A stretch of DNA of 64,000 nt from Dyadobacter sp. CY312 (GCF_021390535.1 NZ_JAJUXG010000001.1:1-64000); one strand, 5' to 3'. Positions 8,205-16,576 are shown, numbered from the stretch's first letter. The notes: generated by a model not told the origin, from the letters alone. Numbers and translations are program-made.

Positions 8205-8423
8205 TCAATGTCTTATAGTTTGGAGTTTGGCACCATTCTCCCCACGAGAGCTACCCCAACTACTACACTTTTGATTTTGTCTATCATAGTCGTAAAGTTT
8301 TGAATTAACATCATTGTCGCCAATGAGGAGAATGTCACCACTCGAACTAAGGACATTGCAAATTCAACAGTCAACGTCACCTTTAAACTCAGGCTCTTTT
8401 GTCCCATTGTCGGGACGATATTT
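8205..8423 (-). pseudogene. decayed remnant of a cassette gene
   Basis: One minus-strand frame reads KYRPDNGTKEPEFKGDVDC, then a TGA stop (8364-8366), then ICNVLSSSGDILLIGDND, continuing to LQTIRH and a stop at 8205-8207. The composition (charged, DG and ND turns, normal hydrophobic spacing) looks like true protein on both sides of the stop. A longer open frame covering the same bases (8213-8524) encodes an unlikely sequence. I recognise no family. It lies directly downstream of attC-like element C, where a cassette gene is expected. Confidence 0.35.
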
Positions 8424-8451
8424 TCAATGAACGATTGTCTTTTAGCCTTGC

Positions 8452-8572
8452 CCCATAACGTTTCGGGACTTTGCGATGGTGTGACCTGTGGCCCTAATCG
8501 AATCGGACCGCCGCAAAAGTTCAATTGAAGAAGTACCGTTGAACTTTGCAGTTTCGTCCCGCTATTGCACTT
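8452..8572 (-). repeat. attC-like palindromic element C (diverged)
   Basis: This roughly 120-bp element starts about 14 bases after the stop of the broken gene 8586-8933. Its ends are CATAACGTTTCGGGACTTTG on the + strand and CAATAGCGGGACGAAACTGC on the minus strand, which share ATA, GGGAC and TGC blocks but pair imperfectly. AAAGTTCAA and TTGAACTTT pair inside it. It has the size and position of elements A and B but a different sequence, as expected for attC sites of unrelated cassettes. Confidence 0.45.
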
Positions 8573-8585
8573 TTATAGCCAGTTT

Positions 8586-8933
8586 TTATTTCTGTTGTTG
8601 TTTCTCATATATACTCGAATTCAGGACTTTTTCTAAATCATCAATTTTGAGTAAATCTTCGAAAGTCGGCTGAATACACTCTCTTGTTAACTCCTTTACA
8701 AACAAGTCTGGTGGCTTTTGATAAAGTCCGCTTAAATTCTGTACTGACTTCTTGTCTTTGTCAATTGCAGTTTTTTAAAACTTATAAGTCCGAACGTTAA
8801 TTCCATAATGTCGCCCGTTCTCCAAGTCAACGTGAATATTACAAAATTCATTTTTAATGTCCCAGTTATTCGGGTCAACTTCTTCAAACTTTAACCACAG
8901 TTTAAAATTAATTTTTGTCGATTGTTTATTCAT
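8586..8933 (-). pseudogene. small cassette gene interrupted by an in-frame stop
   Basis: From the ATG at 8933 the frame encodes MNKQSTKINFKLWLKFEEVD, and further on GRHYGINVRTYKF, then hits TAA at 8775-8777. It continues in the same frame as KTAIDKDKKSVQNLSGLYQK, then ELTRECIQPTFEDLLK, to a stop at 8586-8588. Both parts read as one protein of about 115 residues, so a single nonsense change (for example TTA to TAA) is the simplest explanation. The ATG overlaps the stop of the DUF7660 gene by 8 bases, indicating a two-gene cassette. The family is not recognised. If the stop is real, only the first 52 residues would be made. Confidence 0.6.
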
Positions 8934-9183
8934 AAATTTTAGCACCTTTGAAAATGTCAGCAAATGTTGACCAGTCTGGTTTGTCAGCATTTATGTATTG
9001 CTTTGTATTATCGTAATAACCTTGAATGTCTTCCGTGTAAGCACTCAACGCTTCTAAAAAGTTGGGTAATGATTTGTTTTCCCAGCTTTCAGGATTGTTC
9101 AAAAAGTCGTGTCGTAATAAGTCAAGAAACTTAATGAAGCTTTGTCTGTCCGATACTTTAAAGTCGTTAAGTGTGTCGTTCAT
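8926..9183 (-). CDS. DUF7660-like small protein
   Basis: This is an 85-residue acidic protein. SWENKSLPNFLEALSAYTED, then IQGYYDN, then WSTFADIFKGAKIYE match the pattern I know from the DUF7660 family of small helical proteins of unknown function, often found next to toxin-immunity or accessory genes. The start codon lies 7 bases after attC-like element B, and the end overlaps the next, broken gene by 8 bases, so the two were probably co-translated. There is no signal peptide. The biological role is unknown. Confidence 0.65.
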   Translation of the reverse strand: MNDTLNDFKVSDRQSFIKFLDLLRHDFLNNPESWENKSLPNFLEALSAYTEDIQGYYDNTKQYINADKPDWSTFADIFKGAKIYE

Positions 9184-9190
9184 AAAATTG

Positions 9191-9324
9191 GCTATAACGT
9201 TTTGGCGCTTGGCGAAGAAGCGGATTTCGAAGCACTAAACTATCTACCAGCACAGAACTTGATACGAAGCACAAAACTTCATTTAAGCACTGAACCCGCT
9301 TTTTTGCCAAACGCCTGTTAGTGG
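9191..9324 (-). repeat. attC-like palindromic element B
   Basis: This 134-bp element lies between the stop of 9339-9959 and the start of 8926-9183. The + strand ends are CTATAACGTTTTGGCGCTTG and TTTGCCAAACGCCTGTTAGT, which pair with AAC and GTT outermost. It shares its left 20 bases and the CACTGAACCCGC block with element A but differs in the middle, where GCAC/GTGC-type short repeats recur (AGCACTAAAC, AGCACAGAAC, AGCACAAAAC). Confidence 0.6.
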
Positions 9325-9338
9325 TAGTTTTATTTCCA

Positions 9339-9959
9339 TCAGTCAATTAGTTTTGTGTCGAGCAACGATAATGATTGCTCAACACCTTCGTCAAACAGTA
9401 GTCCGCTTAACTTCAATTTATCATTTGTCTTCACTTTCTGTTCGTCCGATTTGTCAGCGAAATATATAACCAACTTTCTCGGTTGTGCTTTATAGCTAAT
9501 TTCAGTGGTTAAATAAATATGTCCACCGTCTGCACCGGTTGATAGAGTTTTAAAGTCCGATATTTCGATTTCAAAGTTTGATATTTTGTCGAACAACTCC
9601 CAGCTTTGCTCAAAACTGTCCTTACTAATTTCGGAAACAACAAAATGTTCTTTGAAGTTAGTAAGTAATAAATTGTTGTCAGTCCAGTAGCCGTAGTTGT
9701 CTTTGAATGGCATTTTTAATATTACTCGTCCTTCCTTGTCCAAACCAATTTCACGCTCAGGTATTCCAGTTTCATTGTCGCACTCTACAAGCCAATATTG
9801 AACTTTGTCTATTTTGTCGTCAAATTCTGGGTTTGCTTTGGGAATAATCGTTGTCAGAATACCTACCAATGCTTTTTTCAATGAGCTTTTTATCAGTCCA
9901 TCTTCTGCTGTCTGGCTGTCACTTTTCGGTGCGTCAAATTGTATGTAGGTCGTCTTCAT
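9339..9959 (-). CDS. hypothetical cassette protein
   Basis: This is a 206-residue soluble protein with no signal peptide. The first half contains KVQYWLVECDNETGIPEREI followed by GLDKEGRVILKMPFKDNYG, a pattern I have seen in unnamed proteins from accessory DNA. The second half is beta-rich with a DKSDEQKV segment. I cannot name the fold or function. The stop lies 14 bases from attC-like element B. Just upstream of the ATG the minus strand reads GTTAGCGG (9967-9974), the same junction found at the edge of element A, so this gene has both borders of a cassette. It is the most upstream gene of the array. Confidence 0.6.
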   Translation of the reverse strand: MKTTYIQFDAPKSDSQTAEDGLIKSSLKKALVGILTTIIPKANPEFDDKIDKVQYWLVECDNETGIPEREIGLDKEGRVILKMPFKDNYGYWTDNNLLLTNFKEHFVVSEISKDSFEQSWELFDKISNFEIEISDFKTLSTGADGGHIYLTTEISYKAQPRKLVIYFADKSDEQKVKTNDKLKLSGLLFDEGVEQSLSLLDTKLID

Positions 9960-10250
9960 AAAATTACCGCTAACTTTCTAAATATACGCAAGTTACCAGA
10001 TTTTTCTTATGTGTATATTTTTGCCTCTTGTGTTGCATGATAAATAATACAATTTCTGTTAATTTGCTGATAATCAGGTTTATGTGTTTGTTGGCTTGCT
10101 TGAGTTGATTGTTCAACAATATAAAATACGCACTTCTGTTATTCCATATTATCCAGAGGACTTTTGATCGTTTCTACGCTTTTTTCGCTAACGTGGGGGT
10201 ATCACGCTCACACGAATTTGCAACAATTCAGAATGTTAAGCTTTTGTAAT

Positions 10251-10322
10251 GAGCATAGCCTAGAGGTGCATTGCAAATGCTACGCCACTTTTACCCCAAT
10301 TACAAATCAAGGTTAGTTTCAT
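10251..10322. repeat. degenerate REP-like element
   Basis: GCATT-GCA-AATGC (10268-10280) is a palindrome of the GATTGCAAATC type. The following CCCCAATTACAAATCAAGGT and TTAGTT track the right end of the 6845-6962 element with several changes. The rest of the 9960-10,400 interval shows no gene. Confidence 0.4.
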
Positions 10323-10409
10323 GAGTCGCGCCTCCCAAACCCACATTAAAAAAAATTTAATGGTACTAAATTAATAAAACCTTGAATGAATTAAACGTTT
10401 GTTTGTTAA

Positions 10410-10429
10410 AATCAAACAGTCGTTTGATT
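10410..10429. promoter_or_regulatory. TetR operator palindrome
   Basis: Perfect 8-bp arms AATCAAAC and GTTTGATT are separated by AGTC. This is the usual size for a TetR-family operator. Its right arm covers the TTTG (10423-10426) that would be the -33 element, so binding would block transcription. Confidence 0.7.
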
Positions 10430-10454
10430 TTGTTTTTTTTATCTCCTACGTTTG
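10423..10454 (+). promoter_or_regulatory. promoter of the efflux operon
   Basis: TTTG at 10423-10426 and TACGTTTG at 10447-10454 are separated by 20 bases, close to the Bacteroidota TTTG-N19-TAnnTTTG consensus. Transcription would begin near 10,461, which rules out the TTG start at 10,399 and supports the ATG at 10,495 for the regulator. Confidence 0.65.
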
Positions 10455-10494
10455 TATCGTCGGTTTGGAAATAGTGTCGGCGGTACGAAAAGAG

Positions 10495-11142
10495 ATGGCT
10501 ATGGAGTACAATGCGAAGCAGTTACAGATTATATACGTGGCAGAACGGCTTTTTGCCATGAAAGGTTTTGCTGGAACGTCGGTGCGGGATATTGCGCAGG
10601 AGGCCGATGTCAACGTGTCTATGATTTCCTATTATTTCGGTTCAAAGGAAAAGCTGATCGAAGCGCTGTTTGAATTGCGGACGAGTGAATCCAGATTACG
10701 AATTGAGAATATTCTTTTGCTTGAAGATCTGACGCATATTCAAAAGGTGTATATCATGATCGACAGTGTTCTCGACCGTCTTTGGGGAAACCAGTGCTTT
10801 CACAATATCATGATGCGGGAACAGCTTTCTTCGGAGCGCACCCCTTACATATCACAACATATTCTGGAATTGAAAATCAAGAATGGTGAACTGATGAACC
10901 GCCTGATCACGGATGGACAAACGGCTGGCGTTTTCAGAAAAAACATTGACCTGAGCCTGATGACAACCACATTATACGGAACAATTAATCACGCAATTGC
11001 AACACAGGAATTTTACAGAAAAATCAACAAGCTTGAAGATTTGAGTGAGGAGGAATTCCGCACACTGATCAAACGCCGGCTTAGCCAACACCTAAAAAAT
11101 CTATTTAAATTAACAGTATCCAATGAACACAACAATCAGTAA
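10495..11142 (+). CDS. TetR/AcrR-family repressor of the efflux operon
   Basis: The protein has 215 residues. An N-terminal helix-turn-helix (IIYVAERLFAMKGFAGTSVR, then DIAQEADVNVSMISYYFGSK) is followed by the KEKLIEALF helix that is standard for TetR proteins. The C-terminal ligand-binding domain is divergent, as usual. The start at 10,495 (MAMEYNAK) follows from the promoter position. The gene heads an operon with an outer-membrane channel, a membrane-fusion protein and an MFS pump, so its ligand is probably a toxic compound exported by that pump, and it probably represses its own operon through the palindrome at 10410-10429. Confidence 0.85.
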   Translation: MAMEYNAKQLQIIYVAERLFAMKGFAGTSVRDIAQEADVNVSMISYYFGSKEKLIEALFELRTSESRLRIENILLLEDLTHIQKVYIMIDSVLDRLWGNQCFHNIMMREQLSSERTPYISQHILELKIKNGELMNRLITDGQTAGVFRKNIDLSLMTTTLYGTINHAIATQEFYRKINKLEDLSEEEFRTLIKRRLSQHLKNLFKLTVSNEHNNQ

Positions 11143-12463
11143 TAGAAACATGCTTCGGATAGCGATCGGCATTGTTTTGATTGTCACAGCCTCCCGTTCC
11201 ATGGCTCAGACGGCCAGGGTAATCAGCCTGGAAGAGGCTGTGGCGCTAAGTTTGCAGAATAGCAAACAATTGAAATTAAGCCAGAAAAATGTAGATCTGG
11301 CAGCTCTGAATATCAAGCAGATCAAAGAAAATCAACTTCCTTCTCTGAGCGTATCTGCATCCTATTTGAGATTAAACTCTCCTAATATTGATTTGAAGAT
11401 CAATCGCAGTGGAAGCGATAGTACATCCGGATCGGCAGGTTCGCCTGAGGTTCATCAGGTGATGTATGGTATGGCAAGTGCATCTTTACCCATCTTTTCG
11501 GGATTCAGATTTAAGTATGGTCTGGAATCGGCGCGCTACCTGGAACAGGCTGCAAAACTGGATGCTGAGTTTGACCGTGACGCCGTAATTCAGAATACCG
11601 TTGCTGCTTATAGCAACTTGTACAAATCGCGCAGGGCGGTTGAGCTGGTTTCTGAAAACCTGAAACGTGAGCACGAAAGGGTAGTGGAGTTTACGAACCG
11701 CGAAAAGAACGGTTTGCTTGCAAGAAACGACCTGATGAAGGCCCAATTGCAGGAATCAAATGTAGAGCTGGCATTGCTGGATGCGGAAAATGAGCTGAAA
11801 CTGACCATTGTTAACATGGATCTGTTGTTAGGCTTGCCCGAAAACACGGCGCTGGAAGCGGATCCAAACAGTTTCATTACGCTTAAAACGGAAGGACAAC
11901 TGGCGGAATGGGAACAAACAGCATTGACACACAGAAAAGACATTACATCAAATGGTATTCGCCAGAAGGCTGCAAATATTGATATTAAAACGGCAAAGGC
12001 AGATTGGTATCCTAGTGTAGCGCTTACCGCCGGTTATGTGGCACTAAACATTCCTGGTGTGGCAGTGATACCCAATGCAATGAACGCCGGCATCGGTGTC
12101 AGATATGACATTGCATCTTTCTGGAAAACAGGAGCGAAAATTGCACAGGCCCGCACACATGTAGAACAGCTGAAAACATCGGAAGAGATATTGGCTGACC
12201 GTATCCATTTGGAAGTCAATACAGCCTATTATAATTACGTACTGAGCAAACGGAAAATTGATGTTTACGCTCGTGCCGTAGAACAGGCAGATGAGAATTA
12301 CCGGATCACCAAAAATAAATTTGATAACAGCCTGGTTACAACCACCGAACTGCTGGACGCAGATGTAGCTCAGGTGCAGTCGAAGATCAATTTCGAAGCT
12401 GCGAAGGCGGATGCCATTGTTGCTTACAAAAAATTGGAACAAACAGCAGGTATCATCAATTAA
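11123..12463 (+). CDS. TolC-family outer-membrane efflux protein
   Basis: The protein has 446 residues, of usual TolC-family length, with a signal peptide ending near SRSMAQ and two repeated helical/strand units: LEEAVALSLQNSKQLKLSQK in the first half and long alpha-barrel helices such as RIHLEVNTAYYNYVLSKRKI in the second. It forms the trimeric channel through the outer membrane for the EmrAB-type pump encoded downstream. The ATG at 11123 overlaps the regulator by 20 bases. An ATG at 11150 (MLRIAIGIVL) would give a more typical signal peptide and is a real alternative. Translational coupling with the TetR gene is likely. Confidence 0.88.
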   Translation: MNTTISNRNMLRIAIGIVLIVTASRSMAQTARVISLEEAVALSLQNSKQLKLSQKNVDLAALNIKQIKENQLPSLSVSASYLRLNSPNIDLKINRSGSDSTSGSAGSPEVHQVMYGMASASLPIFSGFRFKYGLESARYLEQAAKLDAEFDRDAVIQNTVAAYSNLYKSRRAVELVSENLKREHERVVEFTNREKNGLLARNDLMKAQLQESNVELALLDAENELKLTIVNMDLLLGLPENTALEADPNSFITLKTEGQLAEWEQTALTHRKDITSNGIRQKAANIDIKTAKADWYPSVALTAGYVALNIPGVAVIPNAMNAGIGVRYDIASFWKTGAKIAQARTHVEQLKTSEEILADRIHLEVNTAYYNYVLSKRKIDVYARAVEQADENYRITKNKFDNSLVTTTELLDADVAQVQSKINFEAAKADAIVAYKKLEQTAGIIN

Positions 12464-12497
12464 CAGAAATTTCAAGAACATTCTATTCATAAAAAAT

Positions 12498-13598
12498 ATG
12501 GAAACCAATCAGAATACCGCAGAAGAACCTAAAAAGAAAAGTTTCACCTTCGTCATCATCCTGGCTCTCCTTGTAATCGGTGGAGGAACGTGGGGTTATA
12601 TGAAATACAACCATGGTCTGCATCACGAAGAAACGGATGATGCTCAGATCGACGCAGACATCAGCCCTGTTATCCCGCGTATATCCGGCTACGTAACTGA
12701 GATCCGTGTGAAGGATAATCAGGCAGTGAAAAAAGGGGATACTTTACTTGTGCTCGACAACAGGGATCAGATCATCAAACTGGAACAGGCGAGGGCTGGT
12801 CTGGCCGGTTCGGAAGGAAACCTTACCGCTGCCAATGCATCTACTACGGCTTCGGCAGCAACGGGAATTACGTATCAGGCAAATGTTTCGGTAGTGGCAG
12901 CGCAGATCGAAGAAGCGAAGGTGAATGTATGGAGAGCCAATCAGGATTTTACCCGCTACGAAAATCTGATCCGCGACCATTCGATTACTCAGCAGGAATT
13001 TGAGCAGGCTCAGGCAACGAAACAGAAAGCGGAACGCCAGCTAGCCGTATTGGAAGCGCAGAAAACCGCAGCGGAACGTCAGGCAAAAGCAGCAAGTTCT
13101 CAAACACAGGCTACTTCCAGACAAACATCCATTGCGAATGCAACCATCAAAGCGCGTCAGGCAGAAATTGCCAATGCAGAATTGAATTTGTCATACACGG
13201 TTATCACCGCTCCAACGGATGGAAGAGTGTCAAAAGTGAACGCACAACCAGGGCAGTTTTTACAGGCAGGACAATCACTTTTCAGCATCATTTCAACACA
13301 TAAACCTTGGGTAGTTGCCAACTTTAAGGAAACGCAACTTACCAAAATGAAGCTTGGACAAAAAGTTAAAATTCACGTGGATGCCTATCCTGACCATGAA
13401 TTTGATGCAAAAGTAACTTCGTTTTCTCCGGCAACAGGTGCTAGGTTTGCCCTGCTTCCTCCTGACAATGCGAGCGGAAATTTTGTAAAAGTGGTTCAGC
13501 GACTTCCGGTCCGTATTGAATTTGAAGAGTCAAAAGGTGAGTTTATCGCAGAGCTTCGCCCGGGTATGAACGTATTCGTGGATGTGTTGCTGGATTAA
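12498..13598 (+). CDS. HlyD/EmrA-family membrane-fusion protein
   Basis: The protein has 366 residues. A single N-terminal membrane anchor (FVIILALLVIGGGTWGY) is followed by a barrel-sandwich half-motif (DISPVIPRISGYVTEIRVKD), then a long alanine/glutamine-rich coiled-coil hairpin (about residues 90-225), and the second half-motif with LSYTVITAPTDGRVSKVNAQ and a beta-barrel domain. It bridges the inner-membrane pump and the TolC-like channel. The ATG at 12498 is chosen because the upstream in-frame codons lie in the spacer after the TolC gene. Length and layout match EmrA/VceA proteins. Confidence 0.88.
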   Translation: METNQNTAEEPKKKSFTFVIILALLVIGGGTWGYMKYNHGLHHEETDDAQIDADISPVIPRISGYVTEIRVKDNQAVKKGDTLLVLDNRDQIIKLEQARAGLAGSEGNLTAANASTTASAATGITYQANVSVVAAQIEEAKVNVWRANQDFTRYENLIRDHSITQQEFEQAQATKQKAERQLAVLEAQKTAAERQAKAASSQTQATSRQTSIANATIKARQAEIANAELNLSYTVITAPTDGRVSKVNAQPGQFLQAGQSLFSIISTHKPWVVANFKETQLTKMKLGQKVKIHVDAYPDHEFDAKVTSFSPATGARFALLPPDNASGNFVKVVQRLPVRIEFEESKGEFIAELRPGMNVFVDVLLD

Positions 13599-13620
13599 TT
13601 TAAAAAAGTAAACAGTTTTT

Positions 13621-13658
13621 AGTTTACAGTAGTGCGGATATGCCAGTTTCTGTAAACT
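13621..13658. other. inverted repeat between emrA-like and emrB-like genes
   Basis: AGTTTACAG (13621-13629) pairs with CTGTAAACT (13650-13658) across a 20-base loop. It sits in the 79-base gap inside the operon and lacks a T-tract, so it could adjust mRNA stability or pump translation rather than end transcription. Confidence 0.4.
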
Positions 13659-13677
13659 AACGCTAAAATTATACCAA

Positions 13678-15252
13678 ATGGAATTACAGGAATCGTTGGT
13701 TGAATACGGCTTCCGGAGGGTTATCATTACGCTTACGGCTGTGTTGTGTGCACTTCTCGAAATTGTGGATACCACCATCGTGAATGTTGCGCTGAACGAC
13801 ATGCGGGGTAACCTGGGAGGAACTTTGTCGGAAGTGAGCTGGGTAATTACCGCTTATGCGATTGGTAATGTGATTATTGTTCCGATGACAAGCTGGTTGT
13901 CGCAGCAGTTTGGCCGCCGTAACTATTTTGCGGCATCAATCATCATTTTTACAGTAAGTTCTTTCCTTTGCGGAAATGCTGATAATATCTGGGAACTGGT
14001 CTTTTTTCGACTCATTCAGGGATTTGGTGGTGGCGCCTTGCTGGTTACGGCTCAAACGCTCATCACTGAAAGTTACCCACCCGAAAAACGGGGTATTGCG
14101 CAGGCTATTTATGGATTGGGTGTAATTGTAGGACCTACACTGGGGCCGCCGCTTGGAGGTTACATTGTGGATAATTACAGCTGGCCTTATATATTTTACA
14201 TCAATATTCCGCTTGGAATTATTGCTGCACTGCTGACACTACAATTTGTAAGAAGTCCCAAGTATTCAGAGAAAAAGTCAGCAAGTGAAATTGATTATTG
14301 GGGTATTGTGTTGCTTGCCGTTGCGGTCGGTTCTTTGCAATATGTTTTGGAAAAAGGACAGGAGGAAGACTGGTTTAATGACGAGATCATCACTGTTTTA
14401 ACAGGAACAGCTATTTTAGGCTTTTTCTTCTTTATCTGGCGCGAGCTTACCTACAAAAATCCGATTGTAAATCTCAGGGTTTTGAAAAATGGAAATCTTC
14501 GTGTTGGAACAGTACTTTCCTTCATCTTAGGATTTGGATTGTATGGATCAACCTTCATTATCCCGCTTTACACACAAGCTACTTTGGGCTGGACTGCGAC
14601 ACAGTCGGGTATGCTCATGGTTCCGGCTGCTATTGTAACGGCCATGATGATGCCTGTGGTTGGACAACTTCTGCAACGTGGGGTTAAGCAGCAATATCTG
14701 GTAGCGATTGGGATGATATTCTTCTTTATTTACAGCTATTGGGGATATTTAATCCTGACACCTGATACCGGAAAAGATGCGTTTTTTAATATGCTCATTG
14801 TCCGCGGTATTGGTTTGGGGCTGCTTTTTGTACCGATTTCCACTCTTGCGTTATCTACCCTTAAAGGAAGAGAAATAGGAGAGGGTGCTGCCTTTACAGG
14901 GATGATGCGCCAGTTGGGAGGCTCGTTTGGTGTTGCTGTGATCACTACTTTCATTGCGCGTCAAAACATGCTTCACCGCAACGATCTGGTAAGTAAGCTG
15001 GATGTAAATAATCCGGTGGTGCAACAACGAGTTGAAGGACTTCAACACAGTTTTATGGCAAAAGGAATGGCACCTGATATTGCGCTGAAAAGCGGATACA
15101 AGATTATGGATCTTGGTGTTACGAAGCAGGCAATGGTGATGTCGTATATGGATGTATTTCTTTATCTCGGTATTCTGTTCCTGATCTGTGTACCATTTGT
15201 ATTGTGGACCAGAAGTGGGAAAGGTAAAGTGGATACATCAGCGGTTCATTAA
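13678..15252 (+). CDS. DHA2-family MFS drug exporter (EmrB-like)
   Basis: This 524-residue inner-membrane protein has about 14 hydrophobic segments. The MFS signatures are visible: LEIVDTTIVNVALNDM in helix 1 (motif D1 of the 14-TMS family), GRRNYF after helix 2 (motif A) and VGPTLGPPLGGYI in helix 5 (motif C, drug/proton antiport). With the EmrA-like and TolC-like partners it forms a tripartite pump from cytoplasm to outside, driven by protons. Its substrate is unknown. The stop codon overlaps that of the convergent DUF819 gene by four bases. Confidence 0.9.
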   Translation: MELQESLVEYGFRRVIITLTAVLCALLEIVDTTIVNVALNDMRGNLGGTLSEVSWVITAYAIGNVIIVPMTSWLSQQFGRRNYFAASIIIFTVSSFLCGNADNIWELVFFRLIQGFGGGALLVTAQTLITESYPPEKRGIAQAIYGLGVIVGPTLGPPLGGYIVDNYSWPYIFYINIPLGIIAALLTLQFVRSPKYSEKKSASEIDYWGIVLLAVAVGSLQYVLEKGQEEDWFNDEIITVLTGTAILGFFFFIWRELTYKNPIVNLRVLKNGNLRVGTVLSFILGFGLYGSTFIIPLYTQATLGWTATQSGMLMVPAAIVTAMMMPVVGQLLQRGVKQQYLVAIGMIFFFIYSYWGYLILTPDTGKDAFFNMLIVRGIGLGLLFVPISTLALSTLKGREIGEGAAFTGMMRQLGGSFGVAVITTFIARQNMLHRNDLVSKLDVNNPVVQQRVEGLQHSFMAKGMAPDIALKSGYKIMDLGVTKQAMVMSYMDVFLYLGILFLICVPFVLWTRSGKGKVDTSAVH

Positions 15253-16544
15253 CCCTCGCTGATCCACTGCATCATGAGTGCTGTGAGGTAACCACCGTAG
15301 GTGCCAATGGCATAGCCCAGGATGGCAAGCAAAACGCCGACCGGAGCCAGTGAAGGATGAAAAGATGCCGCTACCACCGAAGCTGAGGCAGAACCTCCAA
15401 CATTGGCCTGGCTTCCCACAGCCAGAAAGAAAAACGGGATTTTGAGCCGGCGGCATACTACAATTAGAATGATTGCGTGGATTAGAATCCATATGAAACC
15501 AATAGCAAACAGACCCGGGTTGTCGGCAACGGCGCCCAGGTCCATTTGCATTCCAATGGTCGCAATCAGAATATAAAGAAAGACAGTTCCCATTTTGGAA
15601 GCTCCTGCATATTCCAGCTTGCGTAGCGGCGTAGCTGACAATGCAATACCAATAAAAGTGACAATACCGATTACCCAAAAGAAGTTTGAGGTGAGGCTGT
15701 ATTTTTCCAGCGAAGGATAATTTTCCGATAAATAGGGCGTAATGATTTCTGCCAACGCATGCGCAATTCCTGTTGCGCCAAAACCTACGGCAGCCAGATA
15801 AATATAGTCACGCATGGCCGGGATTCGCAGATTCGCATTATTTTCAGAATCCATATGCGCTTTCACTGCGTCAATTTCACGGCTATCTGCTTTCAGCCAG
15901 CTATCAATTCTACCCGATATTCCTGCACCATAAATCAGGAAGGCCATCCATAGTTCGGCAATAAGCACGTCCACAGCAACCATCTGAGAGAAAAGTTTGT
16001 CGCTCGGCTGAAATACCTCACGTAAAGCGGTCTGATTGGCCCCCCCGCCGATCCAGCTGCCTGCGATGGTCGCCAGTCCCCGCCAAACGGCATCCGCGCC
16101 TTCACCTGCAACGGTATCCGGACTAACTGAGCCGACAATCCATAAAGCAATCGGTCCGCCAAGCATGATGCCAACTGTTCCAACGAGCATAGCAATGAGC
16201 GCCTGCGGACCAAGTTTGGTCAGCGATTTCCAATCCATTCCAATCGTGAAAAGAACCAGACAAGCAGGGAGCAGGTAACGTGAAACCACCGGATAAAGCT
16301 GGGATGTTACGCCATTGATTATACCAATCGAGTTGAGCAAACCTGGTATGAAATAGCAAAGTAGCAAAGGAGGGATGATACTGTAAAATCGCTGCCAACC
16401 TTTGCCGGGCAATGAAGCGGTATAAAATATGATGGCAAGGATTACCATGAGTAAGCCTAGTACAGTCGCGTCGTTACTGATCATCTCAGAAGGTTCAAAT
16501 TCGGGAATGGGTAAAAATAGTATCGTTTTTCGGGATTGTGTCAA
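15249..16544 (-). CDS. DUF819-family multispan membrane protein
   Basis: This 431-residue protein has about 11-12 hydrophobic helices. It matches DUF819 (YjcL-like): GLATIAGSWIGGGANQTAL, TVFLYILIATIGMQMDLGAV and FFFLAVGSQANVGGSASASV are the conserved glycine-rich membrane loops. The inverted twofold pattern (GGGAN in the first half, GGSAS in the second) suggests a transporter related to the AbrB/Na+-dicarboxylate type folds, but no substrate is known. An ATG at 16484 (MISNDATVL) is an alternative start that leaves out a polar 20-residue N-terminus. The gene converges on the emrB-like gene with overlapping stops. Confidence 0.82.
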   Translation of the reverse strand: MTQSRKTILFLPIPEFEPSEMISNDATVLGLLMVILAIIFYTASLPGKGWQRFYSIIPPLLLCYFIPGLLNSIGIINGVTSQLYPVVSRYLLPACLVLFTIGMDWKSLTKLGPQALIAMLVGTVGIMLGGPIALWIVGSVSPDTVAGEGADAVWRGLATIAGSWIGGGANQTALREVFQPSDKLFSQMVAVDVLIAELWMAFLIYGAGISGRIDSWLKADSREIDAVKAHMDSENNANLRIPAMRDYIYLAAVGFGATGIAHALAEIITPYLSENYPSLEKYSLTSNFFWVIGIVTFIGIALSATPLRKLEYAGASKMGTVFLYILIATIGMQMDLGAVADNPGLFAIGFIWILIHAIILIVVCRRLKIPFFFLAVGSQANVGGSASASVVAASFHPSLAPVGVLLAILGYAIGTYGGYLTALMMQWISEG

Positions 16545-16576
16545 AAATTACGGCTAAGCGCGTAAATAAGAAACGA

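Noticed and set aside
8139..8244. Functional tRNA or tmRNA
   Set aside because: Only T-arm- and acceptor-like parts are present. There is no proper D arm, no 7-base anticodon loop and no tmRNA reading frame.
8213..8524. 103-codon open frame on the minus strand
   Set aside because: It overlaps attC-like element C and its composition is unlike protein. The alternative frame 8205-8423 looks more like decayed coding DNA.
10399..11142. Long TetR form starting at TTG 10399
   Set aside because: That start lies upstream of the predicted promoter and operator. The extra N-terminal residues are hydrophobic and unlike TetR proteins.
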